A stretch of DNA of 64,000 nt from Sphingobacteriaceae bacterium (GTDB taxonomy: Bacteria; Bacteroidota; Bacteroidia; UBA7662): positions 67,075 through 131,074 of the forward strand of contig PNNG01000005.1 of the NCBI GenBank assembly GCA_013824115.1. The letters are read 5' to 3'. Under the pieces are notes generated by a model that saw nothing but the letters and a program-made list of their open reading frames with translations, did no database searches and was not told the DNA's origin. Numbering within the stretch: the first letter of the stretch is position 1; the number at the start of each line of letters is the position of its first letter. Positions 45,350 to 53,281 of this stretch are shown here, in pieces. Made by a program: the position numbers and the translations under genes.

Positions 45350-46165
45350 ATGAACAAAGAATTTCAGGTTAAGGCTTTATTCCTTGCAACCAATAGAAAA
45401 AGGAACATTACGATTAGCGCCAAAGACGAATCTGATGTCAAGGAAAAATTGCACACAATGGGATATATAGAGCCCTTTGAAATTCAAGAATTGCCACCGG
45501 AACCACCGACAGAAGCACAATTGAACTATGCGAACAATTTGAAAATTCAAGTTCCATCTGATGCAACTAAGGAAGATTTAAGTGCTCTAATTCAAAAAAG
45601 CTTAGACCATGACTCTGACCCAAATCCTGACCTTATTGAATTTGCAAATGAAATGGGACTGCATTTCTCAAAATTTATAGGTAAGAAATCTCTTTACAGT
45701 TTCATTTTTCACAATTTAGAGCTAAAAGACAAAATAGCCTTCTTCGTCTTTTCAATTTATAGATGGTTATCTGATGATCGAAAAGGTAATCTCTCAAAAC
45801 ATCAACATAAAGAGGTGTTTTACGAGTTTGCGAATCAGCAATTGTCAAATAATCAATTCTTGAAGTCAATGACAAAATACTCAGGCTCAGAACTTAGATT
45901 TTTTGGATTGATCAAATTTGATGATGGTGGTGAATCTTATGGGGGTAGTGAGAACACAATTGCCTATAAAACATGTGCTGAATTCTTAAATCATAAATTT
46001 GGCGTCAAGAAATCAAAAACTATCACGCTCAAATCAAATGGCTCAAACCAACTAGGAAAGATGCTAAAACCTGATGAAGTCAAATCAGGATGTTTAAGTG
46101 GAACAGCAATACTCGTCGTCATAATTGTAAGTTCCATAATCATTCTGGGACAACTGATAGCTTGA
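45350..46165 (+). CDS. Uncharacterised protein with C-terminal membrane helix
   Basis: 271 residues, AT-rich. The N-terminal 50 residues (VKALFLATNRKRNITISAKDESDVKEKL) look like a small alpha/beta domain. Residues about 53-82 (PTEAQLNYANNLKIQVP.DATKEDLSALI) match a short helical module that I have seen attached to several otherwise unrelated proteins. The C-terminal 20 residues are a single hydrophobic helix, so it is probably a tail-anchored membrane protein facing the cytoplasm. I do not recognise an overall family. It lies between the helicase operon and a toxin-antitoxin pair. Confidence 0.7.
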   Translation: MNKEFQVKALFLATNRKRNITISAKDESDVKEKLHTMGYIEPFEIQELPPEPPTEAQLNYANNLKIQVPSDATKEDLSALIQKSLDHDSDPNPDLIEFANEMGLHFSKFIGKKSLYSFIFHNLELKDKIAFFVFSIYRWLSDDRKGNLSKHQHKEVFYEFANQQLSNNQFLKSMTKYSGSELRFFGLIKFDDGGESYGGSENTIAYKTCAEFLNHKFGVKKSKTITLKSNGSNQLGKMLKPDEVKSGCLSGTAILVVIIVSSIIILGQLIA

Positions 46166-46405
46166 CCTTGATTGAAGTGGGAAGCACATAATACGCGTTT
46201 GGCTGCAATGGGGGCTTAATCGCCAAACTGAAACCTTTTCATACTTTAGTACATCGTACTGGCGATCAAGTGAGGTGCTCCTAATCTCCCACTGCGCCAA
46301 GCGCGAGAAAGTTCTGCACAAGGCTGACAAACACTGTCTAGGAATTCTGCTTACTACGTCAAAACAAAAATCCGTATTATTGAGTAGTACTTAGCAAAAA
46401 GTAAG

Positions 46406-46870
46406 GTGAGACAACGAATTTACATAGACACATCCGTATTCGGCGGTTACTTTGACGAAGAATTCAAAGAACATACAATCCCGCTATTTGATAGAATTAG
46501 GGCAGGTGAGTTTATTGTTTTATACTCAACGGTCACTCAAGACGAAATCGAAAATGCACCTGAAAAAGTAAAAGAACTTGTTAAAAGCTTTAGAGCAGAT
46601 CAAACAGAGTTTTTAGATACAAGTGACGAATCGTTAGACCTGGCGGCAGAATACATTACCGAGAAAGTTGTTGGAGAAACAAGCTTTGCTGATTGTCTGC
46701 ATATAGCTTTAGCTACAATAAACCGAGCCGACTTTTTAGTCAGTTGGAACTTCAAGCATATAGTAAACATTGAAAGAATAAGAGGTTACAACGCTATAAA
46801 CATTAAAAACGGCTACAAACAATTAGAAATTCGTTCACCTCGAGAATTTGAAAGATATGAAGACGACTGA
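46406..46870 (+). CDS. PIN-domain ribonuclease, VapC-like toxin
   Basis: 154 residues starting at GTG. The PIN fold is clear: first acidic residue in YIDTSVFGGYFD near residue 8, a central acidic residue in VTQDEIENAP near 47, and the later FADCLHIALA and LVSWNFKHIV motifs. PIN toxins cleave RNA, often tRNA. Its stop lies inside the start of a 50-residue gene, which by position and character is the antitoxin, so the order is toxin first, the reverse of classical vapBC. It is AT-rich like its neighbours. Confidence 0.85.
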   Translation: MRQRIYIDTSVFGGYFDEEFKEHTIPLFDRIRAGEFIVLYSTVTQDEIENAPEKVKELVKSFRADQTEFLDTSDESLDLAAEYITEKVVGETSFADCLHIALATINRADFLVSWNFKHIVNIERIRGYNAINIKNGYKQLEIRSPREFERYEDD

Positions 46871-47009
46871 AAAAACTTTTGACGCTGTTGAATTTATGCG
46901 ACAGCAAAGAGACAAAATGAGCGAAAAGTTATCGAAAATGACAAAAGAAGAAATTTTGGAATACTTTAAGAATCGCAAGAAACAGATGACTATCAAGCCC
47001 TGTGCATAA
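46857..47009 (+). CDS. Small antitoxin candidate overlapping the PIN gene
   Basis: 50 residues read directly from the sequence: it begins MKTTEKTFDAVEFMRQQRD, continues with MSEKLSKMTKEEILEYF and ends in a basic tail. It overlaps the last 14 bases of the PIN gene. The MTKEEILEYFK segment is like the C-terminal toxin-binding helix of small antitoxins that pair with PIN proteins in cyanobacteria and Bacteroidota. There is no visible DNA-binding domain, although the first half could form a short helix. It is too short to appear in most automatic gene calls. Confidence 0.75.
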   Translation: MKTTEKTFDAVEFMRQQRDKMSEKLSKMTKEEILEYFKNRKKQMTIKPCA

Positions 47010-47021
47010 TCGAGTAGACGG

Positions 47022-47148
47022 CCCAATTGACTGTCGTCAGTTGGGAGCGCTCCATCAAGCGCAGCGTATCACGAAGACTTTTGAAAATAAGCACAGCTGA
47101 GTACACCACTGTATCCCGCACGTGCGGGAGTTCACGTATACAGCGGTT
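47022..47148 (-). other. Three strong hairpins, one resembling group II intron domain V
   Basis: These lie in the 305-base gap after the antitoxin. Stems: CCCAATTGAC/GTCAGTTGGG at 47022-47045 (10 bp, one G-T pair); GCGCT/AGCGC at about 47047-47062; and, on the minus strand, ACCGCTGTAT/ATACAGTGGT (10 bp) enclosing the 14-base palindrome 47115-47128. The last reads GAACCGCTGTATACG...ACAGTGGTGT, like domain V of some bacterial group II introns. Farther along the minus strand (47150-47300) there is an eroded coding-like phrase. A decayed retroelement end is my best guess. Confidence 0.4.
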
Positions 47149-47314
47149 CATTAAACCATGGGCAAATCTTGAGGTAGTATTCCTCCATGCTTTCGTAACC
47201 GCGTTTGGCCAGCTTTCAGAGGCATTTTTCTTAACTCATTTAAGACTTACAACCGCAGTAATGACGGGCATACAAGCCTTCCCCACGGGCCTTGTTGCCC
47301 AATAACCACAACCT

Positions 47315-47851
47315 ATGAAATATACCCTTCTCCTCTTAATGATGTTTGTATACCCCATTTCCGACGGCAAAGTGATCTATAAATTTTCAGCTCAATCTAA
47401 CACCAAAGCATGGCGCATTGTGAATGATGGCGTTATGGGAGGCATATCGAGCAGTGCGTTGACGTTAACTCCAGATGGGCACGGCAAATTTGCAGGGCAT
47501 GTTTCGTTGGCCAATTACGGGGGTTTTGCCTCGGTACAGTTAAACACCAGGGTGGAATTGCCTTCCAAAAAGTCGGTTATTGTTTTGCGCGTTAAAGGAG
47601 ACGGCAAAAATTATGAATTTCGTTTAAAGGGCCAGCTTGGCCAGGCAGAGTCGTACGTGCATGCATTCGGAACCTCGGGAGCATGGGAAGAAATCAAATT
47701 GGAAATAGGAGACTTTTACCCGCAGTTTCGGGGACGCAAATTGAACAGCCCAAATTTCAACTTTTCGAATATGGAGCAAATGAGTTTTTTAATTGCCAAC
47801 AAGCGAGAGGAAGACTTTGAGTTGTTGATAGATTGGATTCGGTTGGAGTAA
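47315..47851 (+). CDS. CIA30-family (NDUFAF1-like) protein
   Basis: 178 residues with an N-terminal signal-like segment (MKYTLLLLMMFVYPISDG). The rest matches the CIA30/NADH:ubiquinone oxidoreductase intermediate-associated family: WRIVNDGVMGGISSS near residue 33, GHVSLANYGGFASVQL near 63 and WEEIKLEIGDFYPQFRG near 128. In mitochondria the family helps complex I assembly; in bacteria the role is undefined, and the fold is a carbohydrate-binding-like jelly roll. GC content returns to the window norm here, so it lies outside the AT-rich island. Confidence 0.85.
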   Translation: MKYTLLLLMMFVYPISDGKVIYKFSAQSNTKAWRIVNDGVMGGISSSALTLTPDGHGKFAGHVSLANYGGFASVQLNTRVELPSKKSVIVLRVKGDGKNYEFRLKGQLGQAESYVHAFGTSGAWEEIKLEIGDFYPQFRGRKLNSPNFNFSNMEQMSFLIANKREEDFELLIDWIRLE

Positions 47852-48028
47852 TGCTCAGATGGGTTGGCCAGGAAGCCGTCCAACGCCCTCGGCTATGGAT
47901 GGTGCCTTTTTCAAAAGCAGCTTTCTGTTCATCCGCTTCTTAGCATTAAGCCGAAGGCTTGGCTCAGCGCCCTTCATTAGATGCCGACAGCATCGTCGGT
48001 ACCGGACGAGCTGCATTCGCAGCGCAGT

Positions 48029-48188
48029 CCAAAAGGCTCCGCCGGTCACTGAGCATAGCCGAAGTGCGCGGCCAGCCACTGCTTCTAGCAGCACTGATTT
48101 GAAAGGCTAATACAAGCTACTCGGCTAATATATACTGGTAATCAACCAGAAAAACCCAAATCCTCTGCGCCTCTGCGGTGAAAAAACT
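48029..48188 (+). repeat. Dispersed non-coding element, copy B
   Basis: Occupies much of the 493-base gap between CIA30 and fic. It has the same word order as copy A: CCAAAAGGCTCCGCCGG, CACTGAGCATAGCCGAAGTGCG, TAGCAGCACTGA, AAGGCTAA, then CCTCTGCGCCTCTGCGGTG. It ends 157 bases before fic. Short open frames here on either strand look non-coding. Confidence 0.7.
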
Positions 48189-48260
48189 ACGCCGCTCTAG
48201 TGGCACTTGCAATGCTGCGGATAAGCAGCTTTAAAGCCTTCCGCTTTTCCGTGTCACCAT

Positions 48261-48343
48261 CGTATCATTACGTATCATAGCGTATCATTTTTTGCATGGC
48301 TTTTCGTATCATTCTCGTATATTTGCGCATCATAGCGTATCAA
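48261..48343 (+). repeat. CGTATCAT iteron array upstream of fic
   Basis: Exact CGTATCAT octamers start at 48261, 48271, 48281 and 48305, with close variants at 48316 (CGTATATT), 48326 (CGCATCAT) and 48336 (CGTATCAA). Spacing is mostly 10-11 bases, one helical turn, so a protein would contact one DNA face. The array covers the -7 box of fic and runs to its start codon, as expected for an operator. A matching array lies just beyond the gene. Confidence 0.85.
48318..48325 (+). promoter_or_regulatory. -7 box for fic, inside the iteron array
   Basis: TATATTTG is an exact TAnnTTTG match 19 bases before the ATG. TTTG at 48291-48294 could be the -33 element, with a rather long 23-base spacer. Both lie within or between iterons. 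Confidence 0.6.
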
Positions 48344-48344
48344 A

Positions 48345-49385
48345 ATGAAGGAAAGCGTATACCATTTTCAGCTGCAAATCGATTGGAGGCTGATCAACCT
48401 CATCAGCGAAATCGATCGTTTTGATGCCCATTGGACGGCCATGGAGCGCAAAGAAGGGCAAAGCCTCAAAGAGCTGAAAAGCATGGCCACCGTGCGGAGT
48501 GTGGGTGCTTCGAACCGCATTGAAGGCAACCGCATGAGCAACGAAGAGGTAGATGTATTGCTGCAGCAATTAGATTTAACCAAACTCACCGACCGCGATG
48601 CGCAGGAAGTGGTTGGTTACTTTGAGGTGATGGATTTAATTTCGGAGTCTTACCCAAACATTGCCATCACCGAAAGCCAATTGAAGGGCCTGCACCACCG
48701 CTTATTGAAGTACAGCGATAAAGACCAATGGCACAAGGGCGATTACAAACAACACAACAACGCTGTTGAAGCCTCGTTTGCCGACGGAAGCAAGCAAATC
48801 ATCTTTCAAACCACCGAAGCCGGCTTTGCTACCCACGATGCCATGCGTGCCTTGTTCCATTGGTACCAAGCCGAAACCGAGGTGCATGCCTTGATCAAAA
48901 TAGCCGCCTTTGTGTATGAATTTTTGAGCATTCACCCATTCCAAGATGGAAACGGCCGATTGAGTAGGCTGATGTCTACCCTGCTCTTGCTACAAACCGG
49001 CTACAAGTGGATTGAATACGTAAGCTTTGAGCACGAAATAGAGCACCGAAAAAACGAATATTACCAGGTTTTGAGAAGTTGCCAGGCACAACGCCCCCAT
49101 GAAGACCTGAGCAGCTGGATACATTTTTTCTTGCATTGTTTGAGGAACATCCAACAGCAGTTGCTCCAAAAACTGCATCAAAGCGGTATCGAAACCCAAC
49201 TTTCGCCCAAAGAAAAAGCCATCTACTTCCTCATTCAAAGCCGTCCGAACATACAATCGGGCGAAATGGCCGAGAAGCTCAACATGCCTTTGCCTACTGT
49301 AAAACGCCTCTTGGCCGACTTAAGCAGCAAAGGCTTGATTGAAAAACAAGGCATAGGGCGTGGCGTGAGTTATGTGGTGAAGTGA
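48345..49385 (+). CDS. Fic-family AMP-transferase with C-terminal winged helix
   Basis: 346 residues. The catalytic Fic motif is HPFQDGNGRLSR near residue 206, complete with His, the acidic residue and both Arg. The inhibitory helix motif SNRIEGN ([S/T]xxxE[G/N]) lies near residue 57, making this a class II, auto-inhibited Fic protein. The last 60 residues (IQSGEMAEKLNMPLPTVKRLLADLSSKGLI in parts) are a winged-helix DNA-binding domain. Fic enzymes move AMP from ATP onto target proteins; targets here are unknown. The DNA-binding domain and the iterons over its promoter suggest self-regulation. The gene is bracketed by two similar iteron arrays. Confidence 0.93.
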   Translation: MKESVYHFQLQIDWRLINLISEIDRFDAHWTAMERKEGQSLKELKSMATVRSVGASNRIEGNRMSNEEVDVLLQQLDLTKLTDRDAQEVVGYFEVMDLISESYPNIAITESQLKGLHHRLLKYSDKDQWHKGDYKQHNNAVEASFADGSKQIIFQTTEAGFATHDAMRALFHWYQAETEVHALIKIAAFVYEFLSIHPFQDGNGRLSRLMSTLLLLQTGYKWIEYVSFEHEIEHRKNEYYQVLRSCQAQRPHEDLSSWIHFFLHCLRNIQQQLLQKLHQSGIETQLSPKEKAIYFLIQSRPNIQSGEMAEKLNMPLPTVKRLLADLSSKGLIEKQGIGRGVSYVVK

Positions 49386-49474
49386 CCCTGCTCGAGAATA
49401 AGCAAAAGCCTTTGAAAGCATACGGCAGGGGAACCTTATTGAACTGCAAAGGGGTATCAAGCAGCCTCCATTTG

Positions 49475-49513
49475 CGTATCACCATCGTATCATAGCGTAT
49501 CATACCGTATCAT
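49475..49513 (+). repeat. CGTATCAT iteron array downstream of fic
   Basis: CGTATCAC at 49475 and exact CGTATCAT at 49486, 49496 and 49506. The word string CACCATCGTATCAT, then AGCGTATCAT, repeats that of the upstream array in the same orientation, so the fic gene lies between two direct repeats. The array runs over the last codons of gluQ. Confidence 0.85.
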
Positions 49514-50351
49514 TTTTCCCTGCCCAGCGCGCTACCAAGGCCAACAAAGCCGCGCGACTGGGGTAGGCTTCTAACAACGAGCGCCCTTTTTGGTCGCCGG
49601 CCGATTTGCTGAGCTTGCGGCCATCGGGGGTGGTGAGCAAGGGGTGGTGCTCAAAGCGGATTTGGGTGAAGGCCGTTAAACCCAGGCAATGCGCCAAATA
49701 CAGCTGAATTAAAGTGCTTTCGTAGAGATCTTGCCCGCGCACCACGTGGGTGGTTTCGTACAACACATCATCGGCCACGCAAGCCAATTGGTAAGCCGGC
49801 CAGCGGAGGTCGTTTTCGGCCTTGCGCAATACCACCGGGTCGCCCAGCAAGCCAGCCAAGCGGATGGTTTGGGCATTGCCGTGTAAGTCGAGCAGCTGCA
49901 CGGCGGCATCTTCAGCAATACGCAAGCGCCAAGGCAGGTTGGAATCATCGAGTGAATGCTGTTTGGCGCGGCAAGTGCCGGGATACTGTGCGTGTCCGGC
50001 CAGCTGCGAGCGGCTACAACTGCAGGCATACACCAAGCCGGCATCGCGCAATTGTTGCAGGTAGGTTTGGTAGAGCGGCATCCGCAATTCCTGCCGGAAG
50101 TGGGCTAAAAAATCGGCGGCATCCGCTGGGCCCTCCTCCCAATGGATTTCCAAGGTGCGCAAAACCGCAAAAATATCTTCCAAATAAGCCTGTCGGAACC
50201 GACTGCGGTCGAGGTCGTCGATGCGCAAACGCAAACGCCAGCCGTGCTTCCGGGCCAGTTGTGCTGTATGCAAAAAGGCGTAAAGATTGCCCACATGCAA
50301 AAAGCCGCTGGGCGTGGGGGCAATGCGGGTTTTGCTGAGCTTCCCCACCAA
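49500..50351 (-). CDS. gluQ: Glutamyl-Q tRNA(Asp) synthetase
   Basis: 283 residues, the truncated glutamyl-tRNA synthetase that charges glutamate onto queuosine of tRNA-Asp. It has the class I motifs PTPSGFLHVGN (HIGH box) near residue 12 and RKLSKSAG (KMSKS box) near 250, the CSCSR...Y..TCR zinc-binding cysteines near 110-128, and no anticodon-binding domain. The final residues NDTV and the stop codon are encoded by the CGTATCAT iteron array, so the repeat has replaced or extended the natural 3' end. The start is 3 bases beyond the stop of the glycosidase-like gene, so they are probably co-transcribed. Confidence 0.9.
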   Translation of the reverse strand: MVGKLSKTRIAPTPSGFLHVGNLYAFLHTAQLARKHGWRLRLRIDDLDRSRFRQAYLEDIFAVLRTLEIHWEEGPADAADFLAHFRQELRMPLYQTYLQQLRDAGLVYACSCSRSQLAGHAQYPGTCRAKQHSLDDSNLPWRLRIAEDAAVQLLDLHGNAQTIRLAGLLGDPVVLRKAENDLRWPAYQLACVADDVLYETTHVVRGQDLYESTLIQLYLAHCLGLTAFTQIRFEHHPLLTTPDGRKLSKSAGDQKGRSLLEAYPSRAALLALVARWAGKNDTV

Positions 50352-50354
50352 AAC

Positions 50355-52883
50355 TCAATAAGTGCTTTTCACAAACTTGCGCACCACGGTTTGATCGGCC
50401 GATTGCAAACGCAACCAATACATGCCAACAGGCAGTTGGGTCACCGGCAGGCTGAAAATCAAACCCGGACGGTCCCAACTTTCCAACAACCGCCCGCTGC
50501 CATCGAGCAATTCTAAATACTGTATAGGCACTGCCGATTCGATGTACACTTCGCTGTTGGCCGGATTGGGGTACACCTGCACAAAACCCTTGCGTGTACC
50601 CGTTTCGGCTACCTGAATCCTTACGGTTACGGGTTGCGAGCGGTTAGACCCTTGCTGCAGTCGGTAGCTGAACGCATCGGTACCGCTGAAATCGACTTGC
50701 GGATGGTATGAAAAACTGCCATCGGCAAGGAGGAAAAGCCTGCCAAATCGAGGCAATCTATCTACTTGAACCGTCACCATGCCCGGTTCGGGTCGAAGGT
50801 CATTGGCCAACAGCCCTTGATTGGGGCCCACCTCTAACGATTCGTTCATGGCCACCGCATAAGTGTCGGTGCGTGGCGCCAAAATGCCCGGGTACAACGG
50901 CAGGCGTTCTTGCATGATGGCGTACGACTGTTTCTGGAAAGGCACTACGTCGAGCACATTGGTCCAGGTTGGCCACAAATAGCGGGTGGGCGTTACTTGC
51001 AGCTGCTGTCGGTACAAGCTGCTTACTTTGATGCCATCGGTAATGGTGTCGTTGCCCCCCGCGCGGCGGTGCAGCACTTTGTGGGCATCGGGGGCTACCA
51101 CATTCAAGAGGGTCCAAGGCAGGCGGATGCGGAGGTCTTGTCCGTCTTTTTGCACCGCATGATCGCTCATCAAAGGCGCCAAGGGCTCACGCATGCGCAG
51201 GTGGCCAATGTATTGGATCTCGGCCTCGCCCGTATTGTTGCGCCAACGCACGGTTTTCCAGGGCGCGCCAGTACTCGGAATGCTCCTGAACAGCTGTTGC
51301 GGACCGGCCACGTTGTGCCAAATGCCGTAGGTATCGTAGGCTTCGTTCACCAGTAAATCGGCCCGGGCATTGGTAATGCGCAGTACAAATTCGGCACCGT
51401 GCGACAGGGTATCGCCCGTGGGCAAGCGGCGTTCACCCAAGGCATCGGCGTAGGTATCGAGGGCCAGCCAGAGGGTGTCGTTGTTGCGGAACGAGCTGCC
51501 CAGGCGCAATTGCAGCTGCAAAAAGGTGGGGTCGCCCACTATATCGATTTTCTCAACGGCATTGCCTGCACCGAAATTGGTCCAATTTTGCGGCACACTG
51601 TTGGGCCGGCGGTAGCCAATGAGGCCAAAATTTTGCTCAGCAGAGGTGATGTTGTGCCAAATGATGCGGCTATCGGCAATGTAATCGGTGGGGTCGTTGA
51701 TCCAGGTGCGTTTGAACCACTCGTCCATCCATGCGAAATGCAATCCCCCGGCGCAACCGGTTTCGAGGATGTTTTCGAACAAACGCAGGTTGAGTTTGCC
51801 TTGGTCGAGTTCATTTAAGCCCCCATGGTGCATGCCGCTTTGGGCAAAATGCGCAATGCCCCAACTGCTGGGCACGCCATATTCGGCAATCACCAGGGGC
51901 AGGTTGGGGTAGTGCGATTTGAGGTCGCGCAGGTAACCGAGGTAAGAGTTTTGTCCGTAAGCATCGTAAGCCGACTGGTAAGCCGGGTCTTTGCTCATGA
52001 AATCGGGATAGTAGGGATAGGCGTGATAGCTCACAAAAAGTCCGGCCGGGGCCTGCGACACATCCACCCTACTCAAATCGATTTGTGCCGAATCTTCGAG
52101 GCTGTTCACTTCGCTGGGGTGCCTGATGGGGTCGAGGGTAGGCCAGCTCGAACAACTGATGGGCCTTTGGGTGCCAAAGTTGTTCATTTCGTACTGCAGC
52201 AGGAAGTCCATTTGCGCCGTTACCCAGGTTTCGGCGGGCGCTGCGCCGCGCAGACTAAGGTAGGTGCCCTCGTATACCGTATCGGCAGGGAAGGAAGCGT
52301 TGGTGTTCAGCACTTCCTCGGGATAAATCTCACGGCCGATGATATAGCCGATATTCCAGGCACTCACATCGGTGGTAAAGGTGCCATGGGCTTTGCCTAC
52401 CCGTGGCGCTATAAAGCGGTTGCCATGCACAGCACCTACATTTTCCTGTATTTCTTGCCTAAAAAAGGGCGTGAGGCTGTAAAGTTTGTGGTCGTAGTTC
52501 GGGATTTCTTCTTCGAGCCAAACGCCTTGGAAAAAGAGCAGGGGTTTGTTTGGATTGGCGCGGTTAAAGCTGTCGAGCGTTTGGTAAAATACCGGAAAGT
52601 GGAGGGTGTACAAGCGGATGCAGTTGAAACCTGCGGCCTGTATTTCGGTGAACCAGCGGCTGTAGTCGGCAGCCGTAGCCCGCAATTCACCCGGAAAAGT
52701 GCCCGGAACGGCTATGCCCAAATTGGTGCCTTTCACGGTGAAGGGCACGTATTTTTCGCCATCCCACACGGTAAGGTGCGAGGCATTGGTGCTGTAAGGA
52801 AAGCGTTGGGCGGGTTGACTGGCGCTGGAAGCCTGCGGACAGGTGAGCAGCACAACGGCAAACAGGATGAAGCGACTAAGCAT
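50355..52883 (-). CDS. T9SS-secreted glycoside-hydrolase-like protein
   Basis: 842 residues. After a signal peptide (MLSRFILFAVVLLTCPQASS) comes a TIM-barrel-like domain of the GH5/GH2-C kind: KGTNLGIAVPG, AAGFNCIRLYTLH, WNIGYIIGREIYPEE with candidate acid/base Glu near residue 185, and PLVIAEYGVPSSWG with candidate nucleophile Glu near 336. A beta-rich middle part, then an Ig/cadherin-like module (VGPNQGLLANDLRPEPG...DFSGTDAFSYRL) near 690-750, and a C-terminal type A sorting domain (VYPNPANSEVYIES...GMYWLRLQS). It probably cleaves a polysaccharide outside the cell; the substrate cannot be stated. Confidence 0.85.
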   Translation of the reverse strand: MLSRFILFAVVLLTCPQASSASQPAQRFPYSTNASHLTVWDGEKYVPFTVKGTNLGIAVPGTFPGELRATAADYSRWFTEIQAAGFNCIRLYTLHFPVFYQTLDSFNRANPNKPLLFFQGVWLEEEIPNYDHKLYSLTPFFRQEIQENVGAVHGNRFIAPRVGKAHGTFTTDVSAWNIGYIIGREIYPEEVLNTNASFPADTVYEGTYLSLRGAAPAETWVTAQMDFLLQYEMNNFGTQRPISCSSWPTLDPIRHPSEVNSLEDSAQIDLSRVDVSQAPAGLFVSYHAYPYYPDFMSKDPAYQSAYDAYGQNSYLGYLRDLKSHYPNLPLVIAEYGVPSSWGIAHFAQSGMHHGGLNELDQGKLNLRLFENILETGCAGGLHFAWMDEWFKRTWINDPTDYIADSRIIWHNITSAEQNFGLIGYRRPNSVPQNWTNFGAGNAVEKIDIVGDPTFLQLQLRLGSSFRNNDTLWLALDTYADALGERRLPTGDTLSHGAEFVLRITNARADLLVNEAYDTYGIWHNVAGPQQLFRSIPSTGAPWKTVRWRNNTGEAEIQYIGHLRMREPLAPLMSDHAVQKDGQDLRIRLPWTLLNVVAPDAHKVLHRRAGGNDTITDGIKVSSLYRQQLQVTPTRYLWPTWTNVLDVVPFQKQSYAIMQERLPLYPGILAPRTDTYAVAMNESLEVGPNQGLLANDLRPEPGMVTVQVDRLPRFGRLFLLADGSFSYHPQVDFSGTDAFSYRLQQGSNRSQPVTVRIQVAETGTRKGFVQVYPNPANSEVYIESAVPIQYLELLDGSGRLLESWDRPGLIFSLPVTQLPVGMYWLRLQSADQTVVRKFVKSTY

Positions 52884-52993
52884 AATTCAAATTTGCGGCA
52901 TTTTTTGTTTCAAACCTGAGATGCAAAGAGAAAATTCGAGGAAAAGGTATAATAACTCGACCTGATGCGCAATGTACCCACAAAAGCTGCTCT

Positions 52994-53140
52994 CTTTTAA
53001 CCGCGGAGATGAAGGAGTTTTTTGTGGCTCACTTTAAGCTACACTGCTGGAGGCCAGGCTGTCGTTCCGAACCTAGCTTACTTTCAGTGCAGCTAGAAAC
53101 GCCTGCCATGGCATGAGTTAGCGGAGCCTTTCGCCGGGAT
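52994..53140 (-). repeat. Dispersed non-coding element, copy C (inverted)
   Basis: On the minus strand it reads GCGAAAGGCTCCGC..., TTCTAGCTGCACTGA, AAGTAAGCTAGG..., and CTCCTTCATCTCCGCGGTTAAAAG, the same order as copies A and B but more diverged. It points toward the glycosidase gene and ends 111 bases before it, in the 398-base divergent gap with the TonB receptor gene. Confidence 0.55.
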
Positions 53141-53237
53141 GCTTCGCATTACCGGCGGAGCACGCAGAGAAAAAGCCATCGGCGGCTGTTTTTATACAAG
53201 TAGTTGCAGCTGAATTTAGAACATTTTGGATTTTAAA

Positions 53238-53253
53238 TTTAGACGAGCCTAAA
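53238..53253. promoter_or_regulatory. Palindrome TTTAGACGAGCCTAAA, candidate DtxR/MntR-family operator
   Basis: A 16-base inverted repeat (TTTAG.C / G.CTAAA, one mismatch pair), extendable to AATTTAG/CTAAATT, centred 25 bases before the -7 box of the TonB receptor gene. TTTAGnCnnGnCTAAA-like boxes are what DtxR/MntR-type metal repressors bind, so iron- or manganese-dependent control is likely. This is by resemblance only. Confidence 0.55.
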
Positions 53254-53269
53254 TTAAAAATAAGACTGC

Positions 53270-53277
53270 TATATTTG
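53270..53277 (+). promoter_or_regulatory. -7 box for the TonB receptor gene
   Basis: TATATTTG is an exact TAnnTTTG match ending 4 bases before the GTG start, so the transcript is nearly leaderless. Confidence 0.6.
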
Positions 53278-53281
53278 TGGC

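Noticed and set aside
47027-47305. Open frame of 92 codons after the antitoxin gene
   Set aside because: It runs through strong hairpins, has no family-like motif, and lacks a promoter or start context.
47859-48110. Short open frames between CIA30 and fic
   Set aside because: They fall inside the dispersed non-coding element and are not conserved in the other two copies.
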